In this document: piece by piece, positions 53,481-58,053 of the stretch | Position numbering within the stretch: position 1 is the first letter of the stretch | Layout: each line of letters begins with the position of its first letter | NCBI RefSeq assembly: GCF_001666755.1 | Contig: NZ_LZJC01000052.1 | Location: 1-58,053, forward strand | Length of the DNA: 58,053 bases | Direction of reading: 5' to 3' | Origin: Mycobacterium sp. E1214 | GTDB lineage: Bacteria > Actinomycetota > Actinomycetes > Mycobacteriales > Mycobacteriaceae | The notes under the pieces: model-generated | Told to the model about the DNA's origin: nothing | The model's input: the letters and a program-made list of their open reading frames with translations, nothing else | The model's database searches: none | Translations under genes and position numbers: made by a program

Positions 53481-54749
53481 GTGAGCGCACGCGCAGGCAT
53501 CGTTGTCACCGGAACCGAGGTCCTCACCGGACGCGTCCAGGATGCGAACGGGCCGTGGCTCGCCGACCGCCTGCTCGAGCTGGGCGTCGAACTCGCCCAC
53601 ATCACCATCTGCGGTGACCGTCCGGCCGACATCGAAGCGCAGCTGCGCTTCCTGGCGGCACAGGACGTCGACCTGATCATCACCAGCGGCGGCCTGGGGC
53701 CGACCGCCGACGACATGACCGTCGAGGTGGTGGCGCGCTTCTGCGACCGCGAGTTGGTGCTCGACGACGAGCTGGAAGCCACGATCGCCGACATCCTCAA
53801 ACGCCTGATGGCGCGCTTCGACGGCGTCGACTTCGACTCGGTGCGGGCCGCCAATCGCAAGCAGGCCATGGTGCCGGCCGGCGCGGAGGTGCTCGACCCC
53901 GTCGGCACCGCTCCCGGGGTGGTGGTGCCCGGCACCCCGACCGTCGTCGTGCTGCCCGGCCCGCCGCGCGAGCTGCAACCCATGTGGCGCAAGGCAATTC
54001 AGACCGCCGCCGCGCAGCAGGCGGTCGCCGGGCGCACCGTCTACGAACAACAGACGGTGCGCATGTTCGGGCTGCCCGAGTCGGGCCTGGCCGAGACGCT
54101 GCGCGACGCCGAGCAGTCCGTGCCCGGTTTCGGCGCGCTCGAGATCACCACCTGCCTGCGCCGCGGCGAAATCGAGATGGTCACCCGCTACGAGCCGGAC
54201 GCCGCCGCAAGCTACGCCGACCTGGTCCGGCTGCTGCGCGACCGGCACGGCGAGCAGCTGTTCTCCGAAAACGGTTCACTGGTGGACGATCTGGTGGCGC
54301 AACTGCTCACCGGTCGCCTCATCGCGACCGCCGAGTCGTGCACGGCGGGGCTGCTGGCCGCACGGCTCACCGATCGCCCCGGGTCGTCGGCGTACGTGGC
54401 GGGCGGCGTGGTCTCCTACTCGAACGAGGCCAAGGCGGAGCTGCTGGGCGTCGACCCGGCGCTGATCGAGGAGCACGGAGCCGTCTCCGAGCCGGTGGCC
54501 GAGGCGATGGCCGCGGGCGCGCTGCAACGCCTCGGCGCCGACACCGCCGTCGCCATCACCGGGATTGCCGGGCCCGGCGGCGGCACGGAGACCAAGCCGG
54601 TCGGCACGGTGTGCTTCACGGTCCGGCTGCGAGACGGCCGCGCCGACACCCGCACGTTGCTGTTGCCGGGCAACCGCTCGGACATCCGGGAACGCTCGAC
54701 CACCGTCGCCATGCACCTGCTGCGACGCCTGCTGAGCCAACCCTCCTAG
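53481..54749 (+). CDS. cinA: CinA-family protein (NMN deamidase / ADP-ribose pyrophosphatase-like)
   Basis: A 422-residue two-domain CinA. The N-terminal MoCF-like COG1058 domain (residues about 1-170; [45 protein letters not shown]) is followed by the C-terminal amidohydrolase domain (about 265-422; [44 protein letters not shown]). The family has ADP-ribose pyrophosphatase and NMN deamidase activity in NAD recycling, and M. tuberculosis CinA is linked to drug tolerance. Rv1899c and Rv1900c, which precede Rv1901 in H37Rv as I recall, are absent. Start GTG 53481. The TAG stop overlaps the convergent MFS stop (CTAG). Confidence 0.94.
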   Translation: MSARAGIVVTGTEVLTGRVQDANGPWLADRLLELGVELAHITICGDRPADIEAQLRFLAAQDVDLIITSGGLGPTADDMTVEVVARFCDRELVLDDELEATIADILKRLMARFDGVDFDSVRAANRKQAMVPAGAEVLDPVGTAPGVVVPGTPTVVVLPGPPRELQPMWRKAIQTAAAQQAVAGRTVYEQQTVRMFGLPESGLAETLRDAEQSVPGFGALEITTCLRRGEIEMVTRYEPDAAASYADLVRLLRDRHGEQLFSENGSLVDDLVAQLLTGRLIATAESCTAGLLAARLTDRPGSSAYVAGGVVSYSNEAKAELLGVDPALIEEHGAVSEPVAEAMAAGALQRLGADTAVAITGIAGPGGGTETKPVGTVCFTVRLRDGRADTRTLLLPGNRSDIRERSTTVAMHLLRRLLSQPS

Positions 54750-56035
54750 GTCGGTTCGGTTGGCAGGAAAGCGCTTTGGGAGCTGCCGAACCGAATCCCG
54801 GTGGCGTCCTTGCCGATCAGCGTCAGGACGGTCACGGCCAGCAGCACCGGCACGATCGTCGCCGCCAGCGCGAAGGGATAGCCGTGCGACTCCGCCAGCC
54901 GCTCCTGAATGGGCAGGTTGAACGCCGCCAGCAGGTTGCCCAGCTGGTAGGTGACGCCGGGATAGAGGCCGCGGATGGCGTCGGGGGACAACTCGGTGAG
55001 GTGAGCGGGGATCACGCCCCACGCCCCCTGCACGCACACCTGCATCAGGAACGAGCCGAGGCACAGCATGGCCGCCGTCCGCGAGTACGCGAACAGCGGC
55101 ACGATGGGCAGCCCGAGCAGCGCGCAGAAGGCGACGGTGTAGCGGCGGCTGAACCGTTGCGAGAGCGTGCCGAAGAACAGCCCGCCGACGATCGCGCCGA
55201 CGTTGTAGACGACCACGATCCACTTCACGGTGACGCTGGACAGGCCGGCGCCGTGGTTGGCGGTCGAGCCCAGGAAGGTCGGGTAGACGTCCTGGGTGCC
55301 GTGGCTCATCCAGTTGAAGGCGGTCATCAGCAGGACCAGGTAGACGAACCGGCGGATGATGGCGCCGTCGCGCAGGACGTCGCGAATCCGGGTGTTGGTC
55401 AGCTTCAGCTGGTCCTGGGCGGCCTCCCAAACCTCGGACTCCTGCACGCGGTAGCGGATGATCAAGCTGATCAGGGCCGGAATGACGGACAGCCCGAACA
55501 GCCACCGCCACGACAGTCCCAACCAATCCATCACCACCAAAGAACCCACGCTGGCCAGCAGGTAGCCGAAGGCGTAGCCCTCCTGCAGCAGGCCGGAGAA
55601 GAACCCGCGCCGCTCGACGGGCACCTTCTCCATCGCCAGCGCGGCGCCCAGGCCCCATTCGCCGCCCATGCCCAGCCCGTAGAGCAGGCGCAGGATCACC
55701 AGCACCGTGAAGTTGGGCGCGAACGCACACAAAAAGCCGACCACCGAATAGAAGATGACGTCCACCATCAGCGGGGTACGCCGGCCGACGCGGTCGGCCC
55801 ATAAGCCGAACAGCAACGCCCCCACCGGCCGCATGACCAGGGTGGCGGTGGTGATGAACGCGACCTCGGCCTTGCTGTGGTGGAACGTCTTCGCGATGTC
55901 GGCATAGACGAATACCACGATAAAGTAGTCGAAGGCGTCCATCGTCCAGCCCAGCATCGCCGCGACGAACGAGTTGCGTTGGTCGGCGGTAAGCCGCTGC
56001 CGAGGGCGTGGGTTCTGCAAGCTCGGTGTGGTCAC
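54746..56035 (-). CDS. nanT: MFS transporter, sialic/sugar acid:H+ symporter type (Rv1902c-like)
   Basis: A 429-residue MFS permease with 12 predicted helices. Motifs are [20 protein letters not shown] in TM1, [16 protein letters not shown] in the 2-3 loop and [20 protein letters not shown] in TM4, as in the NanT/ShiA group. The name nanT follows H37Rv; the actual substrate is not established and could be a carboxylate such as lactate, sialate or a dicarboxylate. Start GTG 56035 is chosen. It converges on cinA with overlapping stops. Confidence 0.88.
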   Translation of the reverse strand: MTTPSLQNPRPRQRLTADQRNSFVAAMLGWTMDAFDYFIVVFVYADIAKTFHHSKAEVAFITTATLVMRPVGALLFGLWADRVGRRTPLMVDVIFYSVVGFLCAFAPNFTVLVILRLLYGLGMGGEWGLGAALAMEKVPVERRGFFSGLLQEGYAFGYLLASVGSLVVMDWLGLSWRWLFGLSVIPALISLIIRYRVQESEVWEAAQDQLKLTNTRIRDVLRDGAIIRRFVYLVLLMTAFNWMSHGTQDVYPTFLGSTANHGAGLSSVTVKWIVVVYNVGAIVGGLFFGTLSQRFSRRYTVAFCALLGLPIVPLFAYSRTAAMLCLGSFLMQVCVQGAWGVIPAHLTELSPDAIRGLYPGVTYQLGNLLAAFNLPIQERLAESHGYPFALAATIVPVLLAVTVLTLIGKDATGIRFGSSQSAFLPTEPT

Positions 56036-56148
56036 CTGAGCATCGTGCAGGACCGCGCCGCGATGCGCGAGAGCCTGGCCGCGCGACACGCACCGAATTC
56101 ACCGGCGGCCGCGCGGCGTTGCCCGCGGCCGGTGGCAGGATCGGGCCC

Positions 56149-56547
56149 ATGGGCCCTTTCCTGTTCCGCGCCACCGTCACCGGGTTCGCGCTGTGGCTGG
56201 TCACCAAGCTCGTGCACGGCATCACCTTCGTCGGCGGTGACAGCACGCTGCAGCGGGCCGGCATCATCTTCGTCGTCGCGGTGATCTTCGGGCTCGTCAA
56301 CGCGTTCATCAAGCCGGTCGTCCGCATCTTGTCGATCCCGCTCTACATCCTGACGCTCGGCCTGTTCCACGTTGTCGTGAACGCGCTGATGCTCTGGATC
56401 ACCGCGCGGATCACGGCGCACACCACCCACTGGGGCCTGCAGATCGACCACTTCTGGTGGACGGCGATCCTGGCGGCGATCGTGTTGTCGATCGTGAGTT
56501 GGGTGCTCTCGCTGGTGATCCGCGACGTCGGCCTGCGCGGCCGGTAA
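56149..56547 (+). CDS. PF04020-like (phage-holin-4 superfamily) membrane protein (Rv1903-like)
   Basis: A 132-residue protein with four membrane helices: FLFRATVTGFALWLVTKLV, IIFVVAVIFGLVNAFIKPVV, LYILTLGLFHVVVNALMLWITARI and WWTAILAAIVLSIVSWVLSLVI. The family is annotated as a phage-holin-like superfamily, but most members are chromosomal and not lytic; nothing here suggests a prophage. The start ATG 56149 follows GGCAGGA. It converges on aao with a 3-bp gap. Length close to Rv1903. Confidence 0.88.
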   Translation: MGPFLFRATVTGFALWLVTKLVHGITFVGGDSTLQRAGIIFVVAVIFGLVNAFIKPVVRILSIPLYILTLGLFHVVVNALMLWITARITAHTTHWGLQIDHFWWTAILAAIVLSIVSWVLSLVIRDVGLRGR

Positions 56548-56550
56548 GCC

Positions 56551-57510
56551 CTAGCGCTGCACCAACCGCAGGACGTCGCGCGCGCACCCCCAGGACAGCG
56601 TCACCCCGTTGCCGCCGTGCCCGTAGTTGTGGATGCAGCGCGCCCGCCCCAGGGGTTCGGCCGCCACGCGCACCGAGGGTCGGTCGGGCCGCAGCCCGGT
56701 GATCGTCTCGATCACCTCGGCGTCGCCCAGCCGCGGCTCGATCCGCCTGCAGCGCCTCAGGATCCGCTCGCTGAGCTCCGGGTCGGGCGTGGTGTCCCAG
56801 CGGCCGGGCACGCCGATACCGCCGCACACAACCCGCCGCGGGTGGGGGAAGTAGCAGGTCCACTCCGGTCCGCCGTTGATCTCCACAAACAGCTGGCGCA
56901 GCCCGGGATTGGTGAGCACCAGGTGCTGGCCGAAGACCGGGCGGACGGTGTCGTCACCGGTGAGCGCTCCGGCCGCGAGGCCCGTGCAGTTGACGACGAT
57001 CGGCGCGGCGTCGGCGGCCTCGGCCAGTGACCGCACCGTGCGCCGCTCGATGCCGCAGCCGGCAGCGGCCAGCCGGCGGGTGAGGTAGTCGAGGTAGCGG
57101 GGCATGTCGATCATCGGGACGGTGGCGCAGAACCCGCCGGCGAATCCGTCGGGCACCTCGCTCGGGTCGGCGGCGCGCAGGCCGGGGATGAGGGCGGCCG
57201 CGGACGCCATGGCCTGCGCCGCCGTCAGTTCGCCGACGGCCAGGGCCGGCGCCAGCTGCACCCCGGAGTCGGGTAGCCCGGCCAGCTCATGGAAGACGTG
57301 CAGCGAGTGTTCGGTCCAGCCCAGCGTCTGGGCCGCGCGTTCGGCGGGCCGCGGCGGCAGCCACACGGCACCGGCCACCATCGACGTCGTCTGCCGCGGG
57401 GGCGCCGCACTCCAGATCTGTACCGGCCAGCCCGCCTCGGCCAGCACGACGGCCGAGGTCAGACCGCTGACGCCCGCGCCGACGACGACGATCGGTTGCG
57501 TGCTGGCCAC
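56551..57510 (-). CDS. aao: D-amino-acid oxidase
   Basis: A 319-residue FAD-dependent oxidase. The N-terminal dinucleotide fold is VVVGAGVSGLTSAVVLAE. The DAAO signature regions MVAGAVWLPP, MIDMPRYLDYL and IHNYGHGGNGVTLSWG (C-terminal, with the His/Tyr/Gly motif) are present. It converts D-amino acids to keto acids, H2O2 and ammonia. Start GTG 57510; the length matches recalled Rv1905c. Rv1904, which precedes it in H37Rv, is missing here. Confidence 0.93.
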   Translation of the reverse strand: MASTQPIVVVGAGVSGLTSAVVLAEAGWPVQIWSAAPPRQTTSMVAGAVWLPPRPAERAAQTLGWTEHSLHVFHELAGLPDSGVQLAPALAVGELTAAQAMASAAALIPGLRAADPSEVPDGFAGGFCATVPMIDMPRYLDYLTRRLAAAGCGIERRTVRSLAEAADAAPIVVNCTGLAAGALTGDDTVRPVFGQHLVLTNPGLRQLFVEINGGPEWTCYFPHPRRVVCGGIGVPGRWDTTPDPELSERILRRCRRIEPRLGDAEVIETITGLRPDRPSVRVAAEPLGRARCIHNYGHGGNGVTLSWGCARDVLRLVQR

Positions 57511-57522
57511 GGACGCCTCGGG

Positions 57523-57975
57523 TCAGGAGTGCGGCGGCGCGCTGCTGGGGGGCTGCTGGGCGCTCGGTGCCGGCTGCTGGCCGTTCTGCCCGCCGAGCAG
57601 GCCGTTGAGGATGCCCAGCGTGCCCTGCACGCCGGCGGGCGGCGCGCTCGGCGGGAGCGCGGCGTCCGGGGTGAGCTGCCAGGGCTGGCACCCCGACGTC
57701 TTGAACGCCTTGTCCGTCGGGTCGATCTGCACCACCTGGGGCTTCTTGCTCATGGAGTTGTCGATCAGCGCGCCGTCGGGGTTGCCGGTCCGCTTCCAGT
57801 AGCAGGTGCCGTTGCCGACGGGTCCGCCCGAGCTGTAGATGCCCGGCGCGATGTCGCTGCCCACCGCGTAGATGCCGTCCTTGTCGATGGCGGTCTTCGG
57901 CCCCGGCCCGGGCGGCGCGCCGTGCGCGGGCGAGGGTGCGGGCCCGGGCGGGGGCCGAAGTGCGTAGCCCCTCAC
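57523..57975 (-). CDS. Conserved small protein (Rv1906c-like), no signal peptide visible
   Basis: A 150-residue protein. The conserved core is IYAVGSDIAPGIYSSGGPVG, GTCYWKRTGNPDGALIDN and FKTSGCQPWQLTP, with two cysteines that may pair; the C-terminal 45 residues are Pro/Ala/Gln-rich. The recalled M. tuberculosis homologue is secreted, but here the first 30 residues are Pro/Gly-rich (YALRPPPGPAPSPAHGAPPG) with no hydrophobic stretch, and a TAA stops the frame just upstream of the GTG start. The N-terminus may have been lost or frameshifted. It probably lies in the same transcript as aao. Confidence 0.75.
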   Translation of the reverse strand: MRGYALRPPPGPAPSPAHGAPPGPGPKTAIDKDGIYAVGSDIAPGIYSSGGPVGNGTCYWKRTGNPDGALIDNSMSKKPQVVQIDPTDKAFKTSGCQPWQLTPDAALPPSAPPAGVQGTLGILNGLLGGQNGQQPAPSAQQPPSSAPPHS

Positions 57976-58053
57976 GTTTTAGCCGTCAGCAGGGGTCGCA
58001 GCCTAATCGGGCGGGGGCCCGACCGGTCAACCCACGCCCGCGCGGAGCGCCGG

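Noticed and set aside
53984..56327. Long overlapping frames on both strands opposite cinA and nanT
   Set aside because: They read across two real convergent genes and contain no conserved motif.
56149..56547. Prophage holin
   Set aside because: It belongs to a PF04020-like chromosomal family and there are no phage genes around it.

Overview
The window is GC-rich chromosomal DNA of a slow-growing Mycobacterium, most likely of the M. avium complex or a close relative. The evidence is gene content and order: antigen 85B, RpfC, LppE, CYP140, AhpC/AhpD, bacterioferritin with iron boxes, GlnA3, LldD2, CinA and D-amino-acid oxidase follow the order I remember for the M. tuberculosis H37Rv segment Rv1865c-Rv1906c (Rv names here are from memory). 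An intact oxyR beside ahpC and the presence of lon and phosphoketolase argue against M. tuberculosis itself. I see no tRNA, rRNA, CRISPR array, insertion sequence or prophage.

Layout. 1-4.8 kb: phosphoketolase (cut by the window edge), a short-chain dehydrogenase, a DUF427 protein and an unusual UppP-type phosphatase, all on the minus strand. 5-11 kb: a fused double CoA-transferase, a thiolase-like protein and a Rossmann-fold protein with a PEP-synthase-like tail, all on the plus strand. 11-16.6 kb: DUF72, a degenerate HhH-GPD protein, a TfoX-like protein, Lon and L-lactate dehydrogenase on the minus strand; lon has related palindromes on both sides. 16.6-20.7 kb: a DUF1810 protein, a GH13 alpha-glucanase and the ahpC-ahpD / oxyR divergon. 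20.7-32 kb: EthD-like, flavin/F420-binding and enoyl-CoA hydratase genes, the bfd / bfrA iron-storage divergon with two IdeR boxes, an MFS pump with a C-terminal winged helix, a glnA3-amidohydrolase pair and a membrane adenylate-cyclase-like protein.

32-42 kb: a small exported DUF3761 protein, a membrane protein, the minus-strand run cyp140-lppE-SDR-SRPBCC-rpfC-secreted chorismate mutase, a frameshifted exported-protein gene, fbpB (Ag85B) and a DUF7159-type membrane protein. 42-48.4 kb: an SAM methyltransferase, an apparent operon of a CYP125-like P450, an alcohol dehydrogenase and a YceI lipocalin-like protein, three small genes, and a nitronate monooxygenase preceded by a KstR-type site. 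48.6-58 kb: a Baeyer-Villiger-type monooxygenase with a zinc alcohol dehydrogenase behind a multi-half-site operator, then a second methyltransferase, dtd, a thiamine-binding-like protein, cinA, an MFS sugar-acid-type transporter, a PF04020-like membrane protein, D-amino-acid oxidase and a conserved small protein.

The main functional themes are peroxide defence (OxyR, AhpC, AhpD), iron storage and release (BfrA, Bfd, IdeR), lipid/sterol oxidation (KstR-type sites, CYP125-like, ADH, YceI, BVMO, CoA enzymes) and secreted cell-envelope factors (Ag85B, RpfC, chorismate mutase, LppE). Most of the window is conserved core chromosome. The less ordinary parts are the lineage-specific insertions and several proteins with altered active sites or unusual fusions.
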